A stretch of DNA of 64,000 bases from Bombyx mori (taxonomy: Eukaryota; Arthropoda; Insecta; Lepidoptera; Bombycidae). The position numbers were made by a program, and so were the translations under genes. Location: NCBI RefSeq assembly GCF_030269925.1, contig NC_085112.1, positions 9,611,501-9,675,500 of the forward strand. Direction: 5' to 3'. Positions within the stretch are counted from its first letter, which is position 1, and each line of letters begins with the position of its first letter. The notes under the pieces were generated by a model. It did not search any database and was not told where the DNA came from. It saw only the letters and a list, made by a program, of their open reading frames with translations. This document shows, piece after piece, positions 1 through 12,230 of this stretch.

Positions 1-1173
1 TTTGGTCAAAATTCTTGAATAATTTTAATTTTATACATCTTGATAATTATAGACCGGCAATGTACCGCTGAAATATAATTGTTTTTATATTAATATTTAT
101 TAGTTTTAAAATGTTTTAAATAAAGAATTATCTTTTTCTTGTCTTTTGATTTTTTTTTTTCATAATTCAACTAAGATTGCTTGAGTATTTTACTTAAATA
201 CCTACCTAGTATTTTACCTAAATAAAGGTCATTGTGATAATGATTGGCAGACATACAGTAGTTCTACAATATCGCAAATATTTGTGTTACCTTCACTGAA
301 CATAAAAAATCTGATCCATGTAATTTAAATAGTCAAAGTTTTAGCTTTGTGACTAAAAATAATTTACATTCATTGGCACTATTATACTATTGTGCTCCAT
401 AAATACTTAAATATATCATATTCTCAAGAAAATATTCCACGAAACAAAATTGAATCTAAAAAATTCACGCATGACACTCGACACTGCAAAACATAAAATA
501 GCACTATATAAATTTACAGTAATGAAAACAGCATGGAAACTGTAATGAAATCCAAACATGATCTCATATAGCGCCCTTACAGCGAACATCAAACGAACAC
601 AAATCAATTTTGGCGAATTGTCAGCATACAGGGTGTTTAAACTTAGGGTGGGCTAATGGAGACATACGTATTAAACCGGGCCGCGTGCTGTGACAACATT
701 GACATAGACCAGGGGGGGCTAATTAGTTTAAGCCTGTGGCTAGGGCAGAGATGACCAGCAAGGACCTAAAAATACTAGAAGGTGAAGTATTGGAACGATA
801 TTTTTTTTCTATTTCATTAAATGATGGCAGATTTACAGTTGACTTACTTGAGATTGCTTCGTTGGTAGAGTAGTTAGTTACCCTGATTACTTTACCAACA
901 GGGGTAGAGTTCCATTTCCAACCAGGCATAGAATATTTTTTTTAAAAAATCGGAGTTCGGTAGTCCTTGTCAATTAAATACTTCCATACAAATAACATGA
1001 TATAATATAATTTTTATCCCGAATTTTGTAGAATGTTCATTAATTCATTAAAATTAAAAATCTGAATGACTGGAAAACAATTTTTACAAACTGTTTACAT
1101 CCAGGCGACGGGGCAATGCAAAGCCACCATCACCATTTAAACATGTCATATCGGATTCTTCCGCTTCACTGTT
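1..1173. other. AT-rich non-coding DNA
   Basis: No gene or complete repeat is recognised here. The short reading frames are AT-rich and show no family motif. A short less AT-rich patch near 629-720 opens with the string cagggtgttt, which resembles the terminal bases of some Tc1/mariner-type elements, but no partner end was found. Confidence 0.5.
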
Positions 1174-1410
1174 ACTGTTTTTAGACCTCCAAGTACCAGT
1201 CACCGGTCTTGTCAAACTCATCAAATACATGAGAATACGTATAAAGAGTTTGACGTATAAACCTAGCCCATAGACACAGCCCACTGCGGTTCTCGTCGGA
1301 TCTTCACAGGTAGCGATTTCGATCCAGTGGTAGATTCAGAAAAGTACTGCACTTACTAGGGCTACTGTTAGCAAGTTCTCTCGGGTTGGGCCCCGTGAGC
1401 TCAGCTACTC
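1174..1410 (+). repeat. Diverged Bm1-type SINE fragment
   Basis: This is an old, heavily mutated copy of the same repeat that is well preserved at 36,118 and 58,824. It keeps blocks such as acagcccactg, ggtagattc and ccccgtgagctca in the same order. Both ends are eroded and no target duplication is visible. The family name is from memory. Confidence 0.6.
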
Positions 1411-2939
1411 GACTGAAGATACATTACATCCATCCGATCTCTGAAGTTCACCAAGGCACCTCTCTTTCTACTATGTTCATGTTATTTGTAATTTTACAGA
1501 TTAATTTAGGTAAAACACATTCGACTCTTTCCGTATTAAAGCAATTGGACACTAGCGTTTCTAGTACATAATTTTTTATGGTGGTGTATTCAGTGGGGTG
1601 CCGCTATCTTTAACATTTATATTCAGAGATCAGAAGACACCAACAATTTTATGGTAATACACATTTAATTCAATTCTATGTCCACTAGTGAATTTGATGT
1701 TCAACTTCAATTTTATTTAATTAACTAATGCAATTGTAATTAATTCTGCTCAACTTATAAACGGTTTTTCATTATGACCTCAAAAACATAAAATTTCAAT
1801 AATTTTGATTATACATTTACTGTTTAGGTGGCATATCGCCATGCTTTTAACAAGGTTATATTTTGAAAGGTAAACTATCTCAAGAACCAAAACTCGGTGA
1901 GATTATTAGAATTGATAATTATTGTACCATGATCCTTCCTATTTTTGCGGAGCAGTGATGTAGTCCATTATGAATTCTTGAGGAGTAAGCTTACAACGTT
2001 TCAAATCTACGTGAAGAACAGAGAAATGGGTTAAAATTGACTTTACCAAAATTGATTTATATGTGCAGTTAATGAAAGCATGTTAAAAATTCATCAGAAT
2101 GTATTGCATGCTTCGCCGAACATCTGCAATTTTTGTCCCAAAATACGTGAACGTATTTTCATTTTCTCAAGCGAAGTGTATGTTGTATTCATGTTTGAAT
2201 TTTCCTACACAATGTTTGCGGTGGAGCGATAAGCTTCCAACCGAGGTATGCTTGCAAGTTCATATTTTATTTATTTAGCGGAGTTATGAAATACTCCAAC
2301 AGTGACTTCCGTAAAAATATTCCATTTACATAACACACATTTACGTTAAATATACACAGAAATTTCACAATTTGATGTAACATTGTGTGTTGTTTTCTTA
2401 ACTTGATTGCGTCCTGGCTTGAGTAAATAGTTATCTACATCCACTAAAGAACATAGTTCTATAACACCCCTGTTAACAGTAGTAATTTGATCAGCCACAA
2501 ACAACAACGCACGTAAAGGGAAAGTTTTATTCCCTTTACCGAAGAGAAAACCAAGTTTATCCAAAGTACTTTCTACTTCCGTCCAAATTCGATTTTGATA
2601 CGCACCATCAAAAAGTAATTTCCCGTGGAAACAAAAGGCAACGAGGAAAATTTCTAATTTGATCCAATCTAAATCCAATTACCTTCGCTCTGTGCACGCA
2701 AAGAATTGAAGGATCAGGGTAAGTAAGAAAAAGTTGGTCTTATTATTAAGTTGTTTATAGGAGGAGAAAAGGCGAAGATGCGTTGAAGATTCAGTTGCAA
2801 TTCCATTTGAAAACAAACATGCTTTGCGAACATGAAGAATATCAATTATTTTTTACTTAGTTTACTGAACGAATTCACAGCATAGGCACCAAGTAAGCAC
2901 TGGAGTTCTTAGAGACCGCGGCATAAAAGCCTCAATTGT
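1411..2939. other. Non-coding DNA with one unrecognised ORF
   Basis: Mostly AT-rich sequence without recognisable features. The one item of note is a 110-codon frame on the minus strand at 2,346-2,678. Its predicted peptide has a mixed, protein-like composition, rich in Leu, Val and Asp without low complexity. I do not recognise a family, and no splice sites or neighbouring exons could be tied to it. It may be a remnant of a mobile element or chance. Confidence 0.3.
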
Positions 2940-3180
2940 ACTTTTTTTTTGGTCAGGAGGAAATCGCCGAACTTCCGCCCTCCACTGGGGATGGCAGGCG
3001 GGGCATGTCGAGCGTACTAAAGCCTCCTGTCGCTCAACAACTAACGTCCGAATCTCGCATGAGACAGAACTCATGAATAGGCAAAGGGGGAGGGAGGCGT
3101 TTGGTGCGGAGCACATCTTTCCCACCACCCGACCAAATGGCCGAGCCCCAGCCGGGACAGGTAGGAGGGACAATTTCAGT
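2940..3180 (-). repeat. GC-rich island, probable degraded LINE 3' end
   Basis: A sharply GC-rich block inside AT-rich DNA begins with a run of T, as the reverse complement of a poly(A) tail would. Its base composition resembles the 3' untranslated part of the R1-clade LINE at 9.6 kb. No motif is conserved well enough to name it, so the class and strand are inference. Confidence 0.3.
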
Positions 3181-4539
3181 CAAGCAACATAAAGTCGGTA
3201 TAACTTGAGGCATTGGAATAATGGCTATATTAGCCTTTCGTAGTTCCTCAATAATTCGTACCTCAAGTAGGTACTCAAGAATAAAATTAGAGAAACAGAA
3301 ATAGTTGAGTGGTCGATTGTATTTGGGTCTTGTATTAGAAATAAGGTTAAGTGATTGTTCAATTTCGCGTAACCAAATACTGAATTTCTTCAGAACGCGG
3401 TAGAGCATGACATTAATTAGTATTTGAAGCGGGTAAACAATATGTCAAACTTGTTCCTACTTTGTGAACAAGTTTGCGATTTATTTATGTTTCGTACTCT
3501 AACTTCAATAAATTATTATGGCAAAGTTTGAAAAAGAAAATTTACAATAATGATTATCTGTTAAAATAATTTTGACCGCTCATTTAATGATAGCCAATTT
3601 AGTAATATCGTTCCGACCATTTTTAATTAAAGTTCAGCTTTATTTCTATAGCGTCGTTCCCTGAGCTGTTATAGATAGTGAAATCTGTTTCCCGTACGAA
3701 ATAGTTCAGTTATCTTTAGATCGTTAATTATAAACAAACATATCTAAAACTAAGCATTCGACAATAAATTATAATCAAAAAGAAAATCGGCTTTTACTAA
3801 ATAAATAACAATTTACGTTCGCGTGTCCAATAAACAGTGGTTTATTGAAAAAAATCAACTGACCCGAACGATAAATCACCCGTGCTTCCTCTATTACTTC
3901 CCTTATCTTGAAAAAAAAAAAACAAAAAAAGCAGGCCGCGTACACAGATAACATTCATAAATCAGTCGCGGCATTTTTTGTAAATCCATTAAAAAATTAG
4001 ATTATAAAATGAAATAGTGACACTAATGTTTGTTTATCGGAAAGATTTAATGTAATAACGAGGTTTATTTTGATGCGCCGTGACATTATGTATTAAAGAG
4101 CGGTAAATTAGGATAAGGTGTAGATTACAAGTGCTAACAAAAACACAGCTGTAAACGTTATTAAAAACACACGAAATATGAGTCTTGTACTTGGTTTAAA
4201 TTTAATTTGTAACCAATAATGGACGAGTTATTTGGTGTGATCAGTTACGCCGCTGCTCATAGGAATAGGCTCATGATTCGAAAGAGATCACAGACAAGCC
4301 AAGTCGAAATGTCACTTCATTCGATATTTTGATTGGATATCATTTTTTATAGTATCCATAGCGGTTGTACTAGAACCACAGCATAGAAACAGTTAGAAAG
4401 AACGAGAAATTGCATATTAATGGTTTTAGTCATCGTAATTTGACAGACCACCTCAAGATCTAGGTAAAATTTTTAAATATACTAGAATTTTATGACATAT
4501 CTTTTTTCAAACATAGCTTATCGAGAGTATTAAATCTGA
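3181..4539. other. AT-rich non-coding DNA
   Basis: I see no gene, complete repeat or RNA gene in this stretch. The reading frames are short and of low complexity. Confidence 0.5.
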
Positions 4540-4635
4540 CTCTACCCCTGGCATTACTGAAGTGCACGTGCGACGGTACCCACTTACCATCAGGGGGCTG
4601 TATGCTCATCTGCGTACAAAGGCAATAAAAAAGTA
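4540..4635 (+). repeat. Short LINE-tail repeat (aged copy)
   Basis: A roughly 100-bp dispersed repeat ending in gcaataaaaaa. The same unit recurs at 13,117, 14,136 (minus), 32,578, 33,380 (minus), 53,588 and 62,095. The core blocks ctggcattgctgaagt and gcgacggtaaccactcacc are partly mutated here. The short length, A-rich end and fixed 3' end fit a 5'-truncated LINE or SINE tail; the parent element is not in the window. Confidence 0.65.
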
Positions 4636-5918
4636 CATGGCTATCCTGGTTTTTAGTCAAGAACGCGTCAAGTTTGCGGCAGAACTCGACAGTATTGTGG
4701 TACCTAGCCGTATGCGCACACAAAACAACCTGTACGCGCTCAAGACAGAGATTAGAAGATAAATAGATTATTATGCTACTACATACAGAAGATTAAGGAA
4801 GTATAATTATTATTTTATTACATTATAGCTAGAAAAGGTAGTGGCAGCACAAACCGATTTATTTTTAAGTTGAAGACATGAGTGGATGAAGAGGTTAAGT
4901 AGGTACCATTTTTAAGATTTTTGAGTTTTTACATTGAATGGTGTTATTTATTTATTTGGGAAACAAACAGTACAATACAAACATATAATATTTTAAAAAA
5001 ATATAGCTAAAGCAATAACCAAATATGTTTCCACAATCAAAATCACTTATAAGTAGAAAGTGAACAAGAAGAGAAATTTAGAAATTTAAATTACAAAACA
5101 ACAAAAGCAACACAGTACGCACATCTTATTTTATACATCAACTTACACTATAAAACTATAATACTTATCGGGCTAAATCACCTTATAAATATTTTAAAAT
5201 AGCTTTTCTATATGCTACAAGTGACAAGCAAAAGATGTCAGCATTAGAGAACTTATGTTACTTATGGGAAGATATGTGCCTGTCAACCATATTAGACCTT
5301 AAAACTCCAGGCTTAAAGGCTATTTTTAGAAATTGCATGTGATGAAGGAGCTATGTACGAAGAAAAAGTACAAGTAACAAAAGCTTGTTGTCCCATTTTC
5401 TCAAAATTAACAAATTATATCATATCCCTTTCATTCAATCATGTCTTCAGTCTTCGAAATAATTATTAGTAGTGTAGTAGTAGTAGTGTAGTAGTAGTAG
5501 TAGTAATAATTACCAAAACAACTGTTGTAATAGTAGCAGTCATAGCGTATTTATTGCATTTGACTTTCGTTTTAAAAACTTACCTCTTGTACGTTTGCAT
5601 GAATTAAAAACATTATGCTTTATCTTTCGTTGACAAAACGCAAAAGCTTAGTTAAATAATTACATACAATTCTCTCAAACAATGGTGTTTAAATAACCAT
5701 AACGTTTGAGAGGCGTTTCGCGGTAATTCAAACCCATGAATCATACTTCTACGTCGTACTCCCACGCAACTTTACACGATACGTTCATTGCGAACGGTAT
5801 ATTTGCTTGGTCAAGGGACAACAATCCTATTTCCTGACCTGATTTTCTTAGGAGCTAATAAATATTACATTTTTTTTATATTAAATATTTCATTTTATAC
5901 GACATGTTTTAAATTACT

Positions 5919-5952
<34 letters not shown>

Positions 5953-6059
5953 TGTGTTCATTTTACTCATGTCTACTGTAATTCATTAAATTATCGCCAT
6001 GTATTATCTTCATTACAGCTACGCACATCTTGAATCTTTCACTTCATCAACGAGGGTTA
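4636..6059. other. Non-coding DNA with simple repeats
   Basis: This stretch holds an interrupted (GTA)n tract at about 5,469-5,508 and a pure (TA)n tract at about 5,927-5,953. The sequence tatttatttatttgggaaac at about 4,946 resembles the reversed 3' end of a non-LTR retrotransposon, but nothing coding follows. No gene is seen. Confidence 0.5.
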
Positions 6060-6228
6060 ACTGGAAGCTTAACTTTAAGCCTTTGTACACTATTTTGTGC
6101 AATAAAGAATTTTCATTCATTCATTCATTCATTCTTTCATACATTCATTCGTTCATTCATTTATTCATTTATTCATTCATTCATTCATTCGTACATTCAT
6201 TCATTCATTCACTCATTCATTCATTACA
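6060..6228 (+). repeat. LINE-like 3' tail with (ATTC)n microsatellite
   Basis: The string gcaataaagaatttt is followed directly by about 115 bp of imperfect (ATTC)n / (TCAT)n from about 6,113. A polyadenylation-like signal running straight into a short tandem repeat is typical of LINEs whose 3' ends carry microsatellite tails. No coding part of the LINE remains. The long open frames read here are artefacts of the tandem repeat. Confidence 0.5.
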
Positions 6229-6537
6229 CTAGCTTTGGCCCGCGACTCCGTCCGCGTGGAATAGTTACTTTGGCATAACGCTAAATTTTACCACCACTTC
6301 ATTTACGTAGAAAGTAAAAATATTTTTGAATTATAGAATGTTAAGAAGCTATTTGAACCCCTATTTTGAAACATTATTTATTGTTGCTCCACTTGTATTG
6401 GCCTTACCGTGATGTTATATAGCCTATAGCCTTCCTCAATAAATGAGTTATCTAACACTGAAATAATTTTTCAAATCGGACCAGTAGTTCCTGAGATTAG
6501 CGCGTTCAAGCAAACACTCCTCAGCTTTATAATATTA
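6229..6537 (-). mobile_element. Helitron-like non-autonomous element (first of an adjacent pair)
   Basis: Read on the minus strand, the element ends in CTAG followed by a host T, preceded by a GC-rich string of the kind seen at lepidopteran Helitron 3' ends. Its other end reads taatattataaagc, as if the first few bases of the element were lost where it abuts the next one. It encodes no protein. Helitrons insert between A and T without duplicating the target, which fits. Assignment rests on end structure only. Confidence 0.55.
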
Positions 6538-6806
6538 CTAGCTGACCCGGCAGACTTCGTAGTGCCTCAATCCATAAATAAAAGACCTAAACTTTTGTAT
6601 AAAATAAACTTAAAACAAACAAAGGAATCCGTTCGACGGGGGATTTTTTTTTATTCCGAGCTTTTTCATATTTATCTACCTTTTAAATCTTCTCCGGACT
6701 TCCACAAATAATTCAAGACCAAAATTAGCCAAATCCGTCGAGCCGTTCTCGAGTTTTAGTGAGACTAACGAACAGCAATTCATTTTTATACATGTATATA
6801 GATAGA
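6538..6806 (-). mobile_element. Helitron-like non-autonomous element (second of the pair)
   Basis: This 269-bp element starts TCTATCTATATA and ends GGGTCAGCTAG on the minus strand. It is flanked by A on its 5' side and T on its 3' side, as expected for Helitron insertion. A second copy in the opposite orientation lies at 30,112-30,409 with the same ends and the same A/T flanks. That agreement makes the boundaries reliable. No protein is encoded. Confidence 0.65.
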
Positions 6807-8747
6807 TAAGTAATAAGTAATAAGCATAGATTCAATAATTGAATTGAAACGATGGAAGTCGAAGTCGTATTTCGACTCTGACTAATTAAATAACGACCAA
6901 ATCAGGGATGTCAGTCTCGCCATAAAACTTGCACAACCACGCCTCCGATGACACATCGACAGCTTTATGGAGGCGAGAACATTCGAGAACTTTATCCTTA
7001 AACTGGGACAAATGAGACGAAAAAAAAAACTGTTGACAAAAATAATGTCGAAGTAGTTACGGAAGTTGGGGGGGTATTGGAATTTCAGGAATATATCTGA
7101 GTAAAATAAAATGGTAATGATGACGGCAAAAGTAATAAGGGAAGTAAGTAAGCAAGGACATTAAGACTCTGGATCTCAATAAGGAATAATCTAAGCGGAT
7201 AACAATATTAATTGTTGGCTAATTATAATGCTTTTTAAAACTATATATTCGGTTTAATCTAGCATTTTTACTGTCATTATATTATTTCCGATATTCCGAT
7301 GATTTTAAAGTTTTTCTGGTCACGGATGACTAAGGTGCTATTCGGTGACATTGAGTATTGTGATGACTACCGTCTATCATTCTTTTAAAAATATGTTTAG
7401 ACTTTTATGTTTCATGACACAGAATGTCTACGACTCTTGTAAGCTGAAGAGAATGCGAGTATGTTTTTGTTTTAATTATTTTTACACTTTTTTTGTCACA
7501 ACCCGGTAAATTATGTTTTTATCCTAAAGTTAATAAATAAACTAACAGCGTGGGTCTAATTGTAAAATTGTCGATCAAAATTCTTGTTAAACAATTCACA
7601 ACACAATCGCATACACAACAATCAAGTAACAATCAAATACTTCTATTTTATCTTCATGTCGAAACAAATCTAACGGATATCCATTTTTAAAGAGAAAACA
7701 CCAAAATCCTATTAGAATTTCGCAAATCAATTACATAATTATGATATTTTCAATTACATATTCGATTTAGATGAAACCTTACCAGATATTACACAAGCTC
7801 ACTTCAAGTTCTTGTATGTGTGTATAAAAATCAAGTTACTAATAAGTTAGTGATTATTATCTACTATCGTAAATTAACAGGCGAGCCTACAGTCCACCAG
7901 ATATAAGCGGGATCCATAGACACCAAGAGACAGAAAGCCCAACGTCAATATGTTGCTTATGTGTAATATGCACACGTCTATTTCCTAAATTCAACTAAAG
8001 CACCAGCCAGCACACACGACATTCCCAATAATCGATATACCATACTAACAGGAACAGCCGACGCGACTAGCCGTCTATTCCCCGAGGCGTACACGAAAAT
8101 GTAGAGTGGTTTTGAAATAGACCCATTCGAATGACATGTGCATGCGACACCACGGGAACTGGAATGCAGGGTCCTATTATTTATTTCAGGAATTGTTTTT
8201 AAAACTGTTATTAGTATATTATATATGCACATATTATTTATTTAGACACACCAAGAGATGAAGTAATAATAGGCACAAAAGAAAATTAGTCAAATTGTTG
8301 TTTTTTTCATAATTATTATAAATAAGCAGTCGAATTCTACATATTTTCAGTAGCAAACAAAGTCACATCATATCTTGAATGCTATAAGAAATTATTAAGG
8401 AAAAATCTTCCACCGGACGAGTGTCCGAATTTTGTTGTTAGGAAGTTTTATATAATAAGCAGCATCTTGAAAATGGCGTCAAATCTATTCACAGCTTTGT
8501 CAAATATTTTCTATTCCATTATATTTACGGCTATAATAAGAAAGAGTTACAACATTTTGAGACATAGATTTGAATTGAAATTTCATGTACACTCGTTACA
8601 TATTTTCCGATCACAGAAGAAATGTATTTAATATTAGCTCAAGCTTGTCTTAATACCATATAATGAAAACTAAAAACCATGTTCTAACTGTTACAGCTAC
8701 TAGTTGTTTCTCTGTTACAAAGGCACATACGAAGTTTTATTTATTGG
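6807..8747. other. AT-rich non-coding DNA
   Basis: No gene is recognised. A minus-strand frame at 7,978-8,232 gives a partly hydrophobic 84-residue peptide that matches no family I know and has no exon context. The rest is low-complexity AT-rich DNA. Confidence 0.45.
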
Positions 8748-8877
8748 TTGGATGGGTAGACGAGCTCACGTCTCACCTTGTGTTACGTAGTTAAACGCAT
8801 TATTGCTTCACGGCAGGATTAGGCAGGGTCGTGGTACCTACCCATGCGGACTAATAAGACGTCCTACCACCAGTAAT
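8748..8877 (-). repeat. BMC1-type LINE 3' end, eroded
   Basis: A shortened, mutated copy of the family seen complete at 38,150. It retains gacgagctcac at its 3' side and cctaccaccagtaatta at the other, with the middle deleted. Family name from memory. Confidence 0.6.
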
Positions 8878-9580
8878 TACGCAAATTATACTTTTTGCTG
8901 CTAACAATTTTGTCATACAATAGAAATAACACGAAATAATTAATTCAACGTGTTTATACGTTTTGTTCGACATCTATAGGCGCAGTTAATTGTTTTTCTC
9001 ATTACAACCTGCATCGACATGAAAGAAGATTTAAAACAACTTACATTCACACAGCGTTATCGCGTCTGCGTATTTAGCTTAACTCCAAAGAAAGCCGAAT
9101 CCGTGGGCGGCCAGTGACTCACTAAGTGTTTCTCCAAATAAAGACAAAAGGGACACGAAACGCGACACGTTTGCGTAACCGATAAGCGTGAAAGTCGATA
9201 CAAAACGTTTAGAGACCGATAACGTAAAGTGACTAAATGGTGATAAATTTAAGTTTCAAAAGCCTACGCGTTCGCATGATGGTCGCGGAGCGCCTTCCAA
9301 ACTTTCATCGAATAGTCTAGCCGGTCACGTTCAATCTTATTTAGGTTAAACTATAATTATTGTGGGCGATTATAAATGTTTATTGATCAGATCATATTAT
9401 AAATAAACAAAATTTAATCGTAAAATTTCAATCGTGAAAAAAACATTCATAGGAGATGGACGAATACTAATTCCTGAACCAACAAAGGACGATTCAATAA
9501 AATTGCGATTTTAGACTAACAAAGTACCTTATTACACAAAGATATTGGACTCTTAAGTGAAATAAAAGAGGCAATAAGCC
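8878..9580. other. AT-rich non-coding DNA
   Basis: Nothing recognisable is seen between the eroded BMC1 copy and the target duplication of the R1-clade LINE. Confidence 0.5.
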
Positions 9581-9592
9581 AATAAGCTTCCT

Positions 9593-10372
9593 TTTTTTTC
9601 CACAGGAAAAAATCACCGGATTCGTATGTGGGAGTTGAACCTCACTAAAAACTCCTGCCGCTCACAGCCGGCGCCTTACTCCGGACCGGGTTGGAGCCCA
9701 GTCAGGGCTATTGAGACGGCGGGACAGGGCTTACGCAGAGCATACATCCATCCCACGGTCCCCCAGCCGCCGCCCAGGCGACCGCCGGAGACACGACCAC
9801 CGGTTCCCTCGGAGCGGTCTACTATCACCTGGTTTCCTATTACGGGCGAGCTTGCGGAGGACGCCCGTCCAAGCCTAAGTTCCTCCCTGCACAGAGCGGG
9901 TGGAGCCCGAAGCTCTTAGGGGGCGGGTCACGGGTGGGACCCCGGTCCGGCGGCGTCGAATTTCTGCGTAGTGAAGAGAGCTTTGCCTCACTCGCTTCGC
10001 CACCTCCTACCGCGAGATGGTGCACTCGCAGAAATCGAGCATAGCCTTCCAAGACTCGTCACCGCCAGGCATCGACGCCACGACGCCAGGCAGCGCCAAG
10101 TCCGGTCCTATCTTTGCGACCAGGACACGGCGCTGCACCTCCCAAGCGGGGTAGACAGTGAGCGTATGCTCCGTATCCAGGTCGTGTCCACAATAGTGGC
10201 ACCACGTCGTCGGCTCAGCTCCTATCCGGTGCAGGTACTTCCCGAAGCATCCGTGCCCGGTCAGCGCCTGTACCAGAAGAAAGGTGAGGCGTCCTGCGCC
10301 ACGATTCACCCAGTCATCAAAGACCGGGTAAACCGCCTCGACGGTCCGTAGACTCCACGTGGGGTTGACAAA
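9593..10372 (-). mobile_element. 5'-truncated R1-clade LINE with 12-bp target duplication
   Basis: The minus strand encodes the C-terminal part of an R1-clade reverse transcriptase protein, ending at about 10,007. It reads VEAVYPVFDDW, then LTGHGCFGKYLHRIG, then a CHYC...H zinc-binding region. That is the post-RT cysteine/histidine domain of these elements. A GC-rich 3' untranslated region follows, and a poly(A) tail (T-run on the plus strand at about 9,593-9,599). The 12-bp sequence aataagcttcct flanks the element at 9,581-9,592 and 10,373-10,384. Only about 780 bp of a normally several-kb element is present. The first two cysteines of the C-terminal motif and the frame are kept, so the copy is not very old. 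It is dead on arrival by truncation. Confidence 0.85.
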
Positions 10373-10384
10373 AATAAGCTTCCT

Positions 10385-11792
10385 GTGAATTCATTGACAC
10401 AAGAATCTGAAATAATATACTGGCGATTAGTAGTATGTGCAAGGTCTACTCGGCAAACACAGTCATTGAATCACGGGCTTATTTATGATATGTAGCGTAG
10501 CCCATAGATAACACAAAGTGAGTGCCACACACTTTGAGACGTGCATTTCAACAGTCTTGTAAAACAGCTGACGCACGCTTTAATAGACAAGTCATGGTTA
10601 TTTCGTGGCAAAAATAGGCAAGACGGTGGTCGTGCGGACTCACAATACGCGCGTAATTATGCATATTATGCGAGCTTAATTTGTATTACACAGAATTAAT
10701 CATCCATCGTGAAAGTCGATCGCATTGGTCAGGAGTTATACGGGCATCTTTAGGCTATGACAACTATTCTTATTGATTTGCTGTATTATTTAAAGCATTA
10801 AACTTAGATTAATTACAATAAAACACTGATCCTTGAATACATCATCATTCAAAAAAAGGCCTTCCCCAATGCCTTCCACATAATGCGGTCCTCCGCCTTC
10901 CGCATCCAACGACTTCCCGCCGTGCGCACTAAGTCTTCGGTCTACCTGGTTGGAGGACGCCCCACGCTGCTGGTACCCATTCGTGGTCTCCATTCGAAAA
11001 CAAGTAAAATAAAATTTATTTAAATCAAATTTCAAAAAGGTTGCGTGTTCTCTCGTTCGACACGAAACTAGACACTGCCCGTTACAATGCACTATTAAAA
11101 CAAACACCCTAATTTCGTGTGGGAAATATTCAAAACATTTGTCACGGCGCGGCGCACTATGCGCATACAACTTTTCATTTTAGACCCCTGCTACACAGAC
11201 GAACAGACAAAACCCATTAGGTTTGTGATAATGCAAGTTCATCGCTGTCTGCCGCACAATCTAGAGAAGACTACAAAAGGTTGGATTAGCACTAGGTTGA
11301 TTCCGAAATCGTATATGATTTTCGCGTAAAATACACGCGTTACAGAAATATGATTAAAACAAATTAATTAAAAATAAATTAAAATAACACGTATTAAAAG
11401 TAATTAAGAGATGATCGAAAGATAAAGACATATAATAGATTAAAGTACAAAATGCTTAAAACTTACACTAATAATAGTATGCATGCCTTTACATCAAAAT
11501 ATTGACAGAGTCTACAACGCACTAATATTTGTACAATAAAAAAAACGTAGTTTGATACTAACTATTAATGGGAAAATTTTCATGCAACGCTGCCTGCTGT
11601 AAGCATCTCTTTGCTGTGTCCAGGTATTGTTTAGTGTTGCCAACGCTAAACAAAGCGGCGGGGTTGCCGTCTCATCTACCGACCTATTACGATCCATTGT
11701 TAAGGAAGCACGGTACAAAATTAAAATGCGGCATTGTCTGGACTCGCACGCCACGCTTATTGGAGTTTTGTCTTAAGCTCAAGATAATGTTA
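10385..11792. other. Non-coding DNA with a GC-rich repeat-like island
   Basis: The block at about 10,855-11,005 is markedly GC-richer than its surroundings and is probably a fragment of a mobile element, but I cannot name it. The remainder is AT-rich without recognised genes. Confidence 0.35.
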
Positions 11793-12230
11793 CTATATTA
11801 AGGTAGAACACCTCTGTGCTCTCTCCGTATACGAGTACTCTTTGCAGCTGCATATTTTATATTGAAACTTTTTTCTGCACTTAATTTCTTGCGTAATTAT
11901 TTGGTTCAAAACATTCAGGTTGGGTGGCAATGGGTTGTAAACTTTACTTTTTAGGTAGCCCCATAGGATAAAATCAGCAGGCGTCAAATCAGGGCTCCTT
12001 GGTGGCCAGTTGATGTCTCGTCGGCGACTTGTCACTCTTCCAGGGAATAAATCTTGAAAAACAGCTAATGAGTCATTTGTAACATGAGAAATGGCTCCAT
12101 CTTGCTGGAAAAAGATGTTGCGGTTGTAGCTATACTGGTTTTGCATTTCTGTAGCCAAAAAAGTCCGGATCATATGGCAGTATCGAGTAGTCAATTCAAA
12201 AACGAAAAACATTCTGAAACACCCTTTATT
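11793..12230 (-). pseudogene. Tc1/mariner-superfamily transposase fragment, DD41D-type spacing
   Basis: A 139-codon open frame on the minus strand encodes the C-terminal half of a DDE/D transposase. It shows the second catalytic Asp in FFQQDGA. The block WPPRSPDLTPADF contains the third Asp, and LWGYLKSKVY follows. Exactly 41 residues separate the two Asp residues, the spacing of the DD41D group rather than the 34 of mariner. The N-terminal DNA-binding half and first Asp are absent. No terminal inverted repeats could be placed. It is a remnant and cannot move by itself. Confidence 0.75.

Noticed and set aside
5999..6278. Two long overlapping ORFs rich in His, Ser, Phe and Ile
   Set aside because: They are translations of an (ATTC)n microsatellite and have no coding support.
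9626..9919. 97-codon Pro-rich plus-strand ORF
   Set aside because: It is antisense to the 3' untranslated region of the R1-clade LINE and owes its Pro content to GC-rich DNA.
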